Of a stretch of 40,259 nucleotides of DNA, positions 22,515 through 30,146 are shown one piece after another. Position numbers and translations under genes: made by a program. This DNA is from RGIG3102 sp964507095 (GTDB lineage Bacteria; Bacillota; Clostridia; Oscillospirales; Ruminococcaceae), in contig CAZDOS010000012.1 in the NCBI GenBank assembly GCA_964507095.1, forward strand, positions 1-40,259. Direction: 5' to 3'. Each line of letters starts with the position of its first letter. Positions within the stretch are counted from its first letter, which is position 1. The notes under the pieces are model-generated. The model did no database searches. It saw nothing but the letters and a program-made list of their open reading frames with translations, and had not been told where the DNA came from.

Positions 22515-23762
22515 TCAGTCGATCACGCTGTCGGCGGCATCCGTTCCCGCGCAGAGGAGCGTGAGGAGCATTGCCTGCTGGATGCCCTTGTATGCGCCTT
22601 CTATCTTGAACTGCTCTGCAAGCGTATGGCACTTCGAATCATAGTCAGATCCGCCGCCGAGACATACCGCGGGGAGTCCCACTTCCAGTGCACGGTTGCA
22701 GTTTGTCGATCCGCCGTGTCCGAGCTGCGGCTCAGGCTCGCCGAGATACTCGGCTATGGCCATGGCCCCCTCGACTATAGGGGCATGTGAGTCCTGAGTT
22801 CCGGCGTTGACGTCCATGAGATGCCTGAAGGTGTATGTGATGGTGTCCTTGCCCCACTTTGCGGTCTCTTCCTTGCATGCCTCGTCGATGGCTTCGAAGA
22901 TCTTGCCCTTGAGCTTCATCAGCTCTTCCTGGCTGTTGGAGCGGAAATTGAACCTGATGGTGGCATCCTTGACTATGGCATGCACTGACTCTATCGAGCC
23001 TGCCTCAAGGTTCGTGACCGCGAATGTCGTCCTAGGGAATTCAGGTACCACGAATTCACTGATCTTTGCTATTGCCCTTCCTGCAGCGTGGATCGGGTTT
23101 GCGACCTCACCGAACATACCGTAGGCGTGTCCGCCTATTCCGTGGAACGTTACCTCAAAGGTCTGGATGCCCGTTGCTTCGTATGTGATCTGCCTGAAGC
23201 CGTCTCCGTCTACGGAGATGCTAGCCTCGAGCTCAGGGTGATGGGTCACATAGTACTGCATGCCCTTCAATGCTCCCGTTCCCTCTTCCTGAACGGTCGT
23301 CACGAAGTGGATATCTCCCTTCGTTTCGATGCCAGCGGCATTGAGTGCTCTCAGCGTGGATATGACTGCCGTGCAACCTCTTGTGTCATCAACGATGCCC
23401 GGACAGTAGATCCAGCCGTCCTTCTTGATGATCTCAAGCTTTGTGTCTATAGGGAACACGGTGTCCATGTGTCCCTCTATGAGGACTGTTTTTCCGCCGC
23501 CGGTGCCCTTCCTGACACCGACCACGTTGCCGTACTCGTCAATATGTGCATCCTCCAGGCCGTTCTCCTTGAATATCTCAAGGATCCTTGCGGCCTTCTT
23601 CCGCTCCTGGAACGTCGGAGCAGGGATGAGTGTGAGCTCGCACTGCATGTCGACCATTTTGTCATTATCGTCTTCGATGAACTTCACCGCGTCGAGGACC
23701 TTCCTGTCGGCCGTAAGGGCTCCGAAGGCCTTTCTGACCCTATCAGAAACGATATATTCCAT
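22515..23762 (-). CDS. M20-family metallopeptidase (ArgE/DapE/YgeY-like)
   Basis: 415 residues from the ATG at 23762, preceded by AAAAAGGAGGG. Di-zinc ligands of the M20 clan are visible: IEGHMDTVFP (His98, with Asp100 beside it), PGIVDDTRGC (the bridging Asp at 125/126), the catalytic and ligand Glu pair in VQEEG (159/160), and a late His in KCHTLAEQF. It has a lid or dimerisation domain in the middle. Such enzymes remove acyl or amino-acid groups from small peptides or N-acyl amino acids; some relatives (YgeY) occur with selenium-linked purine metabolism, but no such neighbours are here. It is transcribed alone, divergent from hsp20. Confidence 0.88.
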   Translation of the reverse strand: MEYIVSDRVRKAFGALTADRKVLDAVKFIEDDNDKMVDMQCELTLIPAPTFQERKKAARILEIFKENGLEDAHIDEYGNVVGVRKGTGGGKTVLIEGHMDTVFPIDTKLEIIKKDGWIYCPGIVDDTRGCTAVISTLRALNAAGIETKGDIHFVTTVQEEGTGALKGMQYYVTHHPELEASISVDGDGFRQITYEATGIQTFEVTFHGIGGHAYGMFGEVANPIHAAGRAIAKISEFVVPEFPRTTFAVTNLEAGSIESVHAIVKDATIRFNFRSNSQEELMKLKGKIFEAIDEACKEETAKWGKDTITYTFRHLMDVNAGTQDSHAPIVEGAMAIAEYLGEPEPQLGHGGSTNCNRALEVGLPAVCLGGGSDYDSKCHTLAEQFKIEGAYKGIQQAMLLTLLCAGTDAADSVID

Positions 23763-23803
23763 AATTATTCCCTCCTTTTTGTTGAGAAACTGTTTATGTT
23801 TCA

Positions 23804-23833
23804 ATTATATATCAACCATGCCTGCATGTTCAA
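23804..23833 (-). promoter_or_regulatory. Promoter of the M20 peptidase gene
   Basis: On the minus strand TTGAAC (23833-23828), an 18-bp spacer and a perfect TATAAT (23809-23804). Confidence 0.6.
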
Positions 23834-23921
23834 CATGACATTATCACCCTTCCTCAGCCGTTCCATATCTGTCAGAGTGATGTTCTGACTGCCAAAACAA
23901 GTATTGCCAGACTGATATTTG

Positions 23922-23984
23922 GGCGAAATACATCCGTTTCAGGTGAAATTGTACCAGTTTCAGGCAGAAACAGGCGAATTTGTG
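23922..23984. repeat. Three degenerate ~21-bp tandem units between the M20 peptidase and hsp20
   Basis: Units at 23922-23941, 23942-23962 and 23963-23984 share GGYGAAAT...CCRGTTTCA-type sequence. The first two each contain a GAAA...TTTC dyad; the third is rearranged. No coding potential. They lie just upstream of the CIRCE-like element and may be protein-binding sites or a decayed minisatellite. Confidence 0.45.
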
Positions 23985-23995
23985 AAAGAAATGTG

Positions 23996-24030
23996 TAAAT
24001 TAGCAGTCTACTATTGACACTGCTAATTTA
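23996..24030. promoter_or_regulatory. Variant CIRCE-like operator overlapping the hsp20 promoter
   Basis: TAAATTAGCAGT (23996-24007) and its exact complement (24019-24030) are 11 bp apart. Read in CIRCE register it is TTAGCAgTC-N9-cAcTGCTAA, against the HrcA consensus TTAGCACTC-N9-GAGTGCTAA: the core matches except for matched C-to-G changes in both arms plus an asymmetric end. The right arm covers the spacer and the end of the -35 (24014-24019). HrcA or a related heat-shock repressor is the likely ligand (inference). Confidence 0.7.
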
Positions 24031-24041
24031 GGTGCTATAAT
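24014..24041 (+). promoter_or_regulatory. Consensus promoter of hsp20
   Basis: A perfect TTGACA (24014-24019), a 16-bp spacer and a perfect TATAAT (24036-24041). Such a strong promoter needs repression, consistent with the overlapping dyad. The leader contains a GGATGCC-AA-GGCATCC hairpin (24083-24098) ahead of the ribosome site at 24115-24120. Confidence 0.88.
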
Positions 24042-24128
24042 AAAGGCGTAATCGGAAGAAAGACCGATAAAGAGCAAACAAAGGATGCCAAGGCATCCGG
24101 ACCATATATATAACGGAGGTAAGATACT

Positions 24129-24659
24129 ATGTTATTCCCTAGAGATTTTTATTCAAGGATATTTGATGATTTGATGGATGATGCTTTCGGACGTGACTTC
24201 TTCGACGATCCTTGGTTCAGAAAAGATAGACCATCGATGATCGGTGACGGCAGCAATGAGGCACCAAAGGACGAGACAAAGCCTGAAGTAGTTCCTGCAA
24301 AGTATGAGAGAGGCATGAGAGGCTTCGGCGGACTCAGGACCGATATCAAGGAGACCGAGAACGGCTACGAGCTGTCAGTAGATCTTCCTGGCTATGTAAA
24401 GGACGATGTCTCGATCAAGCTTGACAAGGGTTATCTGACCATCTCAGCTTCCAAGAACGAGACAAAGGAAGACAAGGACGAGAACGGATACATCCGCAAG
24501 GAGCGTTATCTTGGACAGAGGAGCAGATCCTACTTCGTCGGCAAGCATGTAAAGCCTGAGGATATCAAGGCCAAGATGGAGAACGGTGTCCTTACGGTGG
24601 ACTTCCCTAAGGCTGAGCCTGTGGAAGAGACCGCTTCAGACATCCTCATAGAAGGTTAA
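24129..24659 (+). CDS. Hsp20/alpha-crystallin small heat-shock protein
   Basis: 176 residues. The alpha-crystallin domain runs from about residue 65 (RTDIKETENGYELSVDLPGY) through LTISASKNETKEDKDENGYI to GVLTVDFPKAEP, which contains the G-x-L dimerisation signature. The N-terminal 60 residues (LFPRDFYSRIFDDLMDDAFG) are the variable arm used for oligomerisation and client binding. It is an ATP-independent holdase in the cytoplasm. GGAGGT lies 8 nt before the ATG. The gene stands alone with a consensus promoter, a variant CIRCE-like operator, a leader hairpin and a strong terminator. Confidence 0.95.
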   Translation: MLFPRDFYSRIFDDLMDDAFGRDFFDDPWFRKDRPSMIGDGSNEAPKDETKPEVVPAKYERGMRGFGGLRTDIKETENGYELSVDLPGYVKDDVSIKLDKGYLTISASKNETKEDKDENGYIRKERYLGQRSRSYFVGKHVKPEDIKAKMENGVLTVDFPKAEPVEETASDILIEG

Positions 24660-24741
24660 ACAGTTGGCCGGGCAGCTCCGGCAGCCAGAATGATTACCAT
24701 ATCCTTTCATAAACTAATAACCACAAAACCACAAGACATTG

Positions 24742-24776
24742 AACGGTCGGCTGCAGCCAGCAGCCGGCCGTTTTTT
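24742..24776 (+). terminator. hsp20 terminator
   Basis: A 13-bp stem, AACGGTCGGCTGC (24742-24754) with GCAGCCGGCCGTT (24760-24772, one T-G wobble), then a T-run. Confidence 0.9.
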
Positions 24777-24811
24777 CATGTTCAAAATTGTCTGCTGTTA
24801 CTCATATCGCC

Positions 24812-24840
24812 TTGAAAAAGAGATGTCCTTGTTATATAAT
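24812..24840 (+). promoter_or_regulatory. Promoter of the SGNH hydrolase gene
   Basis: TTGAAA (24812-24817), a 17-bp spacer and a perfect TATAAT (24835-24840). The start would be near 24847, leaving a leader of about 20 nt with AGAGAGGT as ribosome site. Confidence 0.75.
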
Positions 24841-24865
24841 TTAAAACTTGAAGAGAGGTAAGACT

Positions 24866-25789
24866 ATGGCAAGATATGAAAGCCCTGAGTCCAGGGCCAA
24901 GAGAATTAAGCAGCAGAGAAGACGCAAGATAGCCATGTATTCGTTTATGGCTCTTTTTGTTTTGGCTGCGGCTATCGCAATAGTCAAGATCGCTGAAAGA
25001 TTCATGCGTTTCTCCGACGATGAAGGCGACAAGATGCTCCAAAGGCCGAACACCGACGTGTCCGTCCAGCGGGACAGCTACTACGGCTTTGAAGGTACGG
25101 TTCAGCCCACCATCAACCTGGAGCCCGCTTCTCCTGAGATGACGATGATACAGGTCCCGGAAAGCGACAAGGTAGATATCAGTTATTTTTCGGATGCAGT
25201 CTTCATGGGCGACAGCCTTGCGGACGGTTTCAGGGTATATGCGGGACCTCTGGGTCTTTCGGATACCGGCGCGCATTACCTCACGGCAAAGAGCCTCTCT
25301 CCAAGATCCTTCACTCAGCCGGGCGCCATGATAAACTTCGGCACGGGCCCGATAGATCCCTGGTCCGTACTTGAACAGGTCGACCCTAAAAAGGTCTATG
25401 TGACTCTGGGGACCAACGCCCTTGTTTCGATGGATCCTCAGGAGTTCATCGACAGCTATTACGTCATGATAGACATGATCAGGCAAAAGGCTCCTAACGC
25501 GGTCATCTATGTGACGACTATCACGCCTACTGCTGCAACGATCCAGGAAGCAAGACCGAATCTTTCGATTGCAAGGATCTATGCCGCAAACCAGCTCATA
25601 GCCAAGATGTGCAACGAGAAGGGACTGGGTCTGATCAATCTGTACGATGTCTTTAAGAGCGGTTCGGGATATCTCAGGGAGGATGTCGCCTACAGCGACG
25701 GTATTCATCTCACGCCTGCCGGATACGGCGAGTGGCTGGACTACCTGATCTCGCACACGGTATATAATCCGTCCAATCCATATGTTTAA
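24866..25789 (+). CDS. Membrane-anchored SGNH/GDSL-type hydrolase
   Basis: 307 residues. A basic N terminus (KRIKQQRRRKIAMYS) leads into a single membrane helix (about 28-45), so the catalytic domain should be outside the cell. SGNH blocks are present: block I VFMGDSLADGF (nucleophile Ser), block III VTLGTNALVS (Asn), and block V DGIHLTPAGY (catalytic Asp and His). Such proteins in Clostridia deacetylate or deacylate cell-wall polysaccharides or other esters; the substrate is unknown. The start at 24866 is supported by GAGAGGT; an alternative in-frame TTG lies at 24848. Monocistronic. Confidence 0.88.
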   Translation: MARYESPESRAKRIKQQRRRKIAMYSFMALFVLAAAIAIVKIAERFMRFSDDEGDKMLQRPNTDVSVQRDSYYGFEGTVQPTINLEPASPEMTMIQVPESDKVDISYFSDAVFMGDSLADGFRVYAGPLGLSDTGAHYLTAKSLSPRSFTQPGAMINFGTGPIDPWSVLEQVDPKKVYVTLGTNALVSMDPQEFIDSYYVMIDMIRQKAPNAVIYVTTITPTAATIQEARPNLSIARIYAANQLIAKMCNEKGLGLINLYDVFKSGSGYLREDVAYSDGIHLTPAGYGEWLDYLISHTVYNPSNPYV

Positions 25790-25793
25790 ACAG

Positions 25794-25829
25794 AAAGACC
25801 ATCTGCCTAAAAGCAGATGGTCTTTTATT
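25794..25829. terminator. Bidirectional terminator between the SGNH hydrolase and spoIIM-like genes
   Basis: AAAGACCATCTGC (25794-25806) pairs with GCAGATGGTCTTT (25813-25825). T/A-rich flanks on both sides let it end the plus-strand hydrolase transcript and the minus-strand ATPase-TOPRIM-SpoIIM transcript. Confidence 0.85.
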
Positions 25830-25840
25830 ATGTCCTTTTT

Positions 25841-26491
25841 CTAAGCAAGACCGAGCGCCGGAGCCAGCGCCATCCTGTAAAGCAGGTCAGGGGTTATGTA
25901 GGACTCCACATATGCCGCCCCTAGGAACAACGGGATTGCTATAAGCACGGCAGTGATTATCGCATGAGATATTTCGTACTTTGTCTCGAACCAGTCTTTT
26001 CTCTTGAGTATGAAAGAAGTCACGGTGATGCATATCCTGACTCCGCAGGCATAGCAGATCACCATCGCCGGTATCTCCATTATGCCGTGCGGAAGTATGC
26101 CGAAAAGGAATATCTGCATGGCGCTCACCCCCAGATAATCCGACGGAACCAGGATGGCACCCAGTATGAACGCGTTTTCCGCAAGTATGATAACAGGAAA
26201 CAGTATGAACGGCACCAGTCCGGCGAACAGTCCTATCATTCCGGCCCTTATGTTCTGCAGGGCAAGCTTAGGCATGGAGATATATGTGTCCCCGTCCTCG
26301 TCTGTCTCTTCTATCTCCATATTTGAAATGGTCTCGCTGATCCCCTCCATCACCTCATCGGCTATTCCCGTGGAATTGACATATATCCGGGAGCCGATGA
26401 CAATGACGCAATAGAGGGCAAGGCAAAGGGCAAACAGCCCGACGATCCTGTGCCTTATGAAAAAGCCGAGATCTTTGAACCACTCTCTCAT
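25841..26491 (-). CDS. Stage II sporulation protein M / DUF95-family membrane protein
   Basis: 216 residues with about five membrane segments: 15-33, 83-104, 108-117, 123-155 and 177-196, separated by an acidic loop (45-70, EETDEDGDTY). The family signature FGILPHGIMEIPAM (130-143) is clear. SpoIIM itself works in the DMP peptidoglycan-hydrolase complex during engulfment; DUF95 relatives occur in non-sporulating contexts too. Here there are no spoIID or spoIIP neighbours. Instead it starts 8 nt after the TOPRIM-like gene, with its own AGGAGGG site, so it is the third gene of an ATPase-TOPRIM unit. A role as a membrane component of that system is possible but unproven. Confidence 0.82.
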   Translation of the reverse strand: MREWFKDLGFFIRHRIVGLFALCLALYCVIVIGSRIYVNSTGIADEVMEGISETISNMEIEETDEDGDTYISMPKLALQNIRAGMIGLFAGLVPFILFPVIILAENAFILGAILVPSDYLGVSAMQIFLFGILPHGIMEIPAMVICYACGVRICITVTSFILKRKDWFETKYEISHAIITAVLIAIPLFLGAAYVESYITPDLLYRMALAPALGLA

Positions 26492-26499
26492 TATCCCTC

Positions 26500-27261
26500 C
26501 TAAATGATGATGTCATCCATCATGGACACTTCCATTACGTCCTCTATCTTCAGATTGAGGTTCGTATGTCGCTTAAGGGATCTTGTCCCTTCCCTGATGT
26601 AATCCCATGACCGTGCATAGTCCATCCCCGCGCATGTGGCCGGGTCGTTGGTGAACAGCTTGACGAAGGCGTCGATGTTGGTCATACACTTTCTGCTGAA
26701 CGACTGAGCCAGTCTCACCTTGTTGTTCGAGGACAGATTGGCATTGGAATGGATATAGTCGTCTATGTTCACCGAGAAGTAATAAATCGAATAGGGAATA
26801 CTGATGCCATCCACAATCAGGCTGTCCAGAGAGATCAGATAGTCAAGTATCCTTGACTTATGACTGTTTCTGCCCAGTATGGCGTCCACGTCCACGGCAT
26901 ATATGTTTCCCTTGTCGTAGGTTATATGAGTCCTTCTCTCATCCTCACCGTAAGGCAGAACGTTTCCCCTTGGAATGTATGTGCCGTCCCGGTCGGTTAT
27001 CTGGACTATCTCCTTTATGTCCCGCGCCCTGAATCCGTACTTATCAAAAAAAGGTGCGATGAACTTTGACGCTATCTCCTGCTGAACGTTGTCAGTTGTG
27101 ACATTCAGCATCGCCGTTATGTCACCGCCGCTGGGTATCGTCAGAAAGAAGACCTGGTAATCCTCGTCTATCTCGTCGTAAAGCTCGGATATCCGGTATT
27201 CAAGAGTGATCTTGTCGCTCTTTCCTTCCACCAGATACAGAACTACCCTTCTGTCAATCAT
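26500..27261 (-). CDS. TOPRIM-like protein, putative nuclease partner of the adjacent ATPase
   Basis: 253 residues from the ATG at 27261 (GGAG 9 nt upstream; the frame opens 21 nt earlier). No family is recognised with certainty. The opening strand VVLYLVEGKSDK gives the conserved TOPRIM Glu12, and QITDRDG supplies the DxD pair (Asp90, Asp92), the three acidic residues that bind Mg2+ in TOPRIM nucleases of OLD, RloB and DUF4435/AriB type. The C-terminal half (FSRKCMTNIDAFVKLF...) has no motif I know. The gene overlaps the upstream ATPase by 8 nt (ATGATTGA). Inference: a split OLD-like ATPase/TOPRIM pair of the kind used in anti-phage systems. The second half could equally serve another role. 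Confidence 0.6.
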   Translation of the reverse strand: MIDRRVVLYLVEGKSDKITLEYRISELYDEIDEDYQVFFLTIPSGGDITAMLNVTTDNVQQEIASKFIAPFFDKYGFRARDIKEIVQITDRDGTYIPRGNVLPYGEDERRTHITYDKGNIYAVDVDAILGRNSHKSRILDYLISLDSLIVDGISIPYSIYYFSVNIDDYIHSNANLSSNNKVRLAQSFSRKCMTNIDAFVKLFTNDPATCAGMDYARSWDYIREGTRSLKRHTNLNLKIEDVMEVSMMDDIII

Positions 27262-28651
27262 CCCGCTCTTCTCCGCCCGCATGGCTCATGGCTGCCATTA
27301 TCTTGTGCTTCTTTGTCCTTGAGTACATCTTCTGCACTCCGGTATCCAGCATTATCTTCCTGAAGTAGCCGCTTCTGAAGTTCTCTCCGTCTTCCTTGGC
27401 GATCTTGATATACCTGTTCTTCGGGTCGGTGGTTGTGAAACAGATATAGCTGCTGTCGACCACCTCGAGAGGCCTCAGGTTGTGGGAGGTGAATATGAGC
27501 TGTCCCCTTCCTGAATCTGCAAGAGTCTCAAGGAGCTCTCCGAGCAGGAACTCGAATACGCCCGAGTCGAACTCATCGACTGCCACCGTGAATCCTTCCT
27601 CGTTGTAAACCGCGATTATGTAGGCAAGTTCGGATATGATCTTCCTGACTCCGTCAGACTCGTATCTAAGCGGCAGCTGTATGCCGTCCCTGAGGCTGAC
27701 GAGTTCTATCCTCTTGCCTGACACGCCGTTGGAATCAGTGGTCGTGGCAGCGACATTGATCCCTATCCCCAGTCCCGGTACCATCTGGCTGAGCACCTCG
27801 GAGATGCCTTTTATCTGGCCGGATATATATTCAAAGATGCCGTCGGCTATGAACGTCGGCTCGTAGGATTTGAAGAAATACACCCCGTGTCTCGTATATA
27901 TCGGAAGCGAATAATTCAGCTGTACATATCCGGTGGACTTCGTGTCGACCACGAAGAAGTTGTTCCTGGCGTAATCAACGAGAGCATCCAGCGCCCAGTT
28001 GAGCTTGACCGTTCCCTTTGCGTTCTCCGTCAGATAGCTTGAGAACAGGAAAGATGCCGATTTTTCCCTGATGAGACGCTTGTTGACCTCAAAATCGATT
28101 ATCAATTCATTCTTGATATCCATGTATGCCGACCGGCCGTCAAGATTGAACTTGTTGACGCCCTCTGAAACATCCCGCAGGATTAGAGGCTCGCCGTCTT
28201 CATCCTCTCTTAATGACAGCTTTTCATCATATATCTCCAGCTTGAAGCCGTCGCTTGCCGTCTTGACGTCTCCACCCAGGAACAGGCCGCTGTAATTGAC
28301 CCTGTCGACCTCGTTCTCCTCAACTCTTCTCATTTTGAAAGAGTAATCCAGATAAGAGAGCTCTTCATCATGCTCAATCCCGTAGGTCAGAGAGACTCTG
28401 CTCTCCCCTGTGACGCTGGAAACGCAGTCGGAATACACATTCGGGACTGCAGCACCCGACATGAGGTGCTTGACTATTGCCATAGCCTCGATGAAGGCTG
28501 TCTTTCCGGAACCGTTCTGTCCGTATATGCCAAGGATGTCGGCACCTCCGTTCTCATTCGGCTCTATGTCTATCCTTCCGTGGTCGACGCTCTTGAAATC
28601 CTCAAGAACGGCGCTCCTGAGCTTGATTGTATTATCTTTTCTGTTTGCCAT
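27254..28651 (-). CDS. ABC/OLD-like ATPase (AAA_15/AAA_21 type)
   Basis: 465 residues. Walker A is GQNGSGKT (44-51) after the typical LEDFKSVDHGRIDI strand. A large insertion (about 80-330) replaces a coiled coil. Then come a signature-like ESDGVRK, Walker B VAVDEFDSG with the catalytic Glu, and the switch His in FTSHNL. This is the COG1106-like overcoming-lysogenisation-defect/RecF class. Such ATPases act with TOPRIM nucleases in OLD, Gabija, PARIS and Rlo systems. It is first in a three-gene unit with a TOPRIM-like protein (8-nt overlap) and a SpoIIM-like membrane protein. AGAGGTG precedes the ATG. No transposase, tRNA or integrase is adjacent. Confidence 0.85.
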   Translation of the reverse strand: MANRKDNTIKLRSAVLEDFKSVDHGRIDIEPNENGGADILGIYGQNGSGKTAFIEAMAIVKHLMSGAAVPNVYSDCVSSVTGESRVSLTYGIEHDEELSYLDYSFKMRRVEENEVDRVNYSGLFLGGDVKTASDGFKLEIYDEKLSLREDEDGEPLILRDVSEGVNKFNLDGRSAYMDIKNELIIDFEVNKRLIREKSASFLFSSYLTENAKGTVKLNWALDALVDYARNNFFVVDTKSTGYVQLNYSLPIYTRHGVYFFKSYEPTFIADGIFEYISGQIKGISEVLSQMVPGLGIGINVAATTTDSNGVSGKRIELVSLRDGIQLPLRYESDGVRKIISELAYIIAVYNEEGFTVAVDEFDSGVFEFLLGELLETLADSGRGQLIFTSHNLRPLEVVDSSYICFTTTDPKNRYIKIAKEDGENFRSGYFRKIMLDTGVQKMYSRTKKHKIMAAMSHAGGEERDD

Positions 28652-28694
28652 GTCGCACCTCTATTTGGCGGTAAATAAATGCTTGTTCACGGAT

Positions 28695-28723
28695 ATTCTA
28701 ACACAAGACGGGTGCCGTGTCAC
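28695..28723 (-). promoter_or_regulatory. Promoter of the ATPase-TOPRIM-SpoIIM unit
   Basis: On the minus strand GTGACA (28723-28718), a 17-bp spacer and TAGAAT (28700-28695), each a 5/6 match. Confidence 0.6.
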
Positions 28724-28747
28724 CAAGCCGGGTTCTGTTGTTTTCTG

Positions 28748-28777
28748 TTGCCGAGAACTGAGACGGGATAGTATAAT
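28748..28777 (+). promoter_or_regulatory. Promoter of the M20D amidohydrolase gene
   Basis: TTGCCG (28748-28753), an 18-bp spacer and a perfect TATAAT (28772-28777). GGAGG follows at 28791-28795. Confidence 0.55.
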
Positions 28778-28802
28778 GAAAGAAAAAACGGGAGGAAAGA
28801 GA

Positions 28803-30083
28803 ATGAAGACACTGGAACTTGCAAAAAAATACCAGGACTATGTCGTAGAGATGAGGAGGACGATACATGTCAACGCCGAACTCTCCGACAAGGAGTACGA
28901 GACCATAGCTCTCATCTGCTCCGAACTGGACAAGACCGGCATTGAGTATACTGTCATCGAGAACGGAGGAGTGCTCGCGAAGATCAAGGGGCCGACTGAC
29001 AACGGCAGATCGGTGCTGCTGAGAGCCGACTGCGACGCGCTGCCCATAGACGAATCCGATGATAACCTTGCCGGGCCGAGGGTCTGCAAGAGCAAGAACC
29101 CGGGTGTCATGCACGCCTGCGGACACGACGCCCATACCGCAATGCTTCTCGGTGCAGCCAAGGTGCTGAAGGACAAGCAGGATGAGATAGCCGGAACCGT
29201 CTATCTGTGCTTCGAGAGAGGCGAGGAGATGACCGAGAACATACGCTACATCATGGCATGGATGGACAAGAATGGCGTGAATATCGATACCGCCTACGGG
29301 ATCCATGTCGCTGCCGATCTCCCGAGTGGAGTTCTGGCTGTCAACGACACCAATGTAAATGCGGCTTCCATCTTTTTTGACATAACGATAGAAGGAAGGG
29401 GCGGACACGGCTCACGTCCGGACCGGTCGATTTCCCCTATCAACGCCTTTGCGGCCGTATGCATGGCCATGGACGGAATAAGGCTCAGGTGCATCGATCC
29501 GTACCGGCCGCTCTCATACTCCATCGGCAAGCTGAACAGCGGTTCACAGGCAAACATCATCCCTGACGAGTGCAACTTTGCAGGCACGGTCAGGATGTAT
29601 GACAGAAATATCGGCTCAAAGTTCCGCGATGAGTTCAAGAAGCTGGTGGAAGACACCTGCCATACATATAACTGCATCCCTCATTTCAACAATCTCCCTA
29701 TGCCAAGCCTTCCTGTGGTCAACGATCCTGAATGCGCGGCCTTTGCCAGAAAGGTCATCGGCGATGAGATCGGAAGCGAGAGGATAATCACCTCACAGCC
29801 ATCGATGGGTTCCGAGAGCTTTGCTCACTATCAGCAGAGGATGCCGGGAGTGTTCGCCATGCTGGGCATCAAGAACGAGGCCAAGGGCACCGGTGCGGCA
29901 CACCACAACAGACTGTTCGATGTTGACGAAGACGTTCTGTATCTCGGAGTTACAGCCCACGTCACCTACGCTCTGGAATTCCTGAAGAGCAGCATCTCCA
30001 ACGAAGGAAAGCGGCCGTTCGGCAGCTACAGGGAAGTCCTCGAAGCCATGGGCAGGACCAAGGACATAGAAGAACTGTATTGA
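28803..30083 (+). CDS. M20D-family amidohydrolase (N-acyl amino acid hydrolase-like)
   Basis: 426 residues from the ATG at 28803, set by GGGAGGAAAG; the open frame extends nearly 400 nt further upstream, but that part is antisense to the ATPase gene. The M20D metal site is visible in MHACGHDAHTAMLLGAA (Cys, His, Asp, His), the Glu pair in FERGEE (usually FQPAEE), and the late GSESFAHYQQRMPG. The GRGGHGSRPD motif marks the dimerisation-domain His. Relatives hydrolyse N-acetyl, hippuryl or auxin-type amino-acid conjugates. The FERGEE variant suggests a subgroup with its own substrate. Stands alone. Confidence 0.9.
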   Translation: MKTLELAKKYQDYVVEMRRTIHVNAELSDKEYETIALICSELDKTGIEYTVIENGGVLAKIKGPTDNGRSVLLRADCDALPIDESDDNLAGPRVCKSKNPGVMHACGHDAHTAMLLGAAKVLKDKQDEIAGTVYLCFERGEEMTENIRYIMAWMDKNGVNIDTAYGIHVAADLPSGVLAVNDTNVNAASIFFDITIEGRGGHGSRPDRSISPINAFAAVCMAMDGIRLRCIDPYRPLSYSIGKLNSGSQANIIPDECNFAGTVRMYDRNIGSKFRDEFKKLVEDTCHTYNCIPHFNNLPMPSLPVVNDPECAAFARKVIGDEIGSERIITSQPSMGSESFAHYQQRMPGVFAMLGIKNEAKGTGAAHHNRLFDVDEDVLYLGVTAHVTYALEFLKSSISNEGKRPFGSYREVLEAMGRTKDIEELY

Positions 30084-30100
30084 TATCCTTTGAACGACAA

Positions 30101-30131
30101 CGGAGCTCCTCGAAAGAGGAGCTCCGGTTTC
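30101..30131. terminator. Hairpin between the convergent amidohydrolase and MATE genes
   Basis: A perfect 11-bp stem (30101-30111 with 30116-30126) with a GAAA tetraloop. The T-tracts on both sides are short (GTTTC on plus), so termination may be weak. Confidence 0.6.
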
Positions 30132-30146
30132 ATAATATATTCAGTT

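Noticed and set aside
23922..23984. CRISPR array
   Set aside because: The units are degenerate, directly abutting, without spacers, and there are no cas genes.
24083..24098. RNA thermometer controlling hsp20
   Set aside because: The stem GGATGCC/GGCATCC does not include the ribosome site at 24115-24120, so ROSE- or FourU-type masking is not supported.
24782..25756. Long minus-strand open frame (324 codons) opposite the SGNH hydrolase
   Set aside because: It mirrors a clear plus-strand gene with promoter, ribosome site and family motifs; the translation has no recognisable domain and no ribosome site.
25841..26491. Sporulation gene cluster
   Set aside because: The SpoIIM-like gene has no spoIID, spoIIP or other sporulation neighbours; it sits in an ATPase-TOPRIM operon.
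28410..28802. Upstream extension of the M20D amidohydrolase frame
   Set aside because: The extension is antisense to the ATPase gene and upstream of the mapped promoter; the ATG at 28803 has a good ribosome site.
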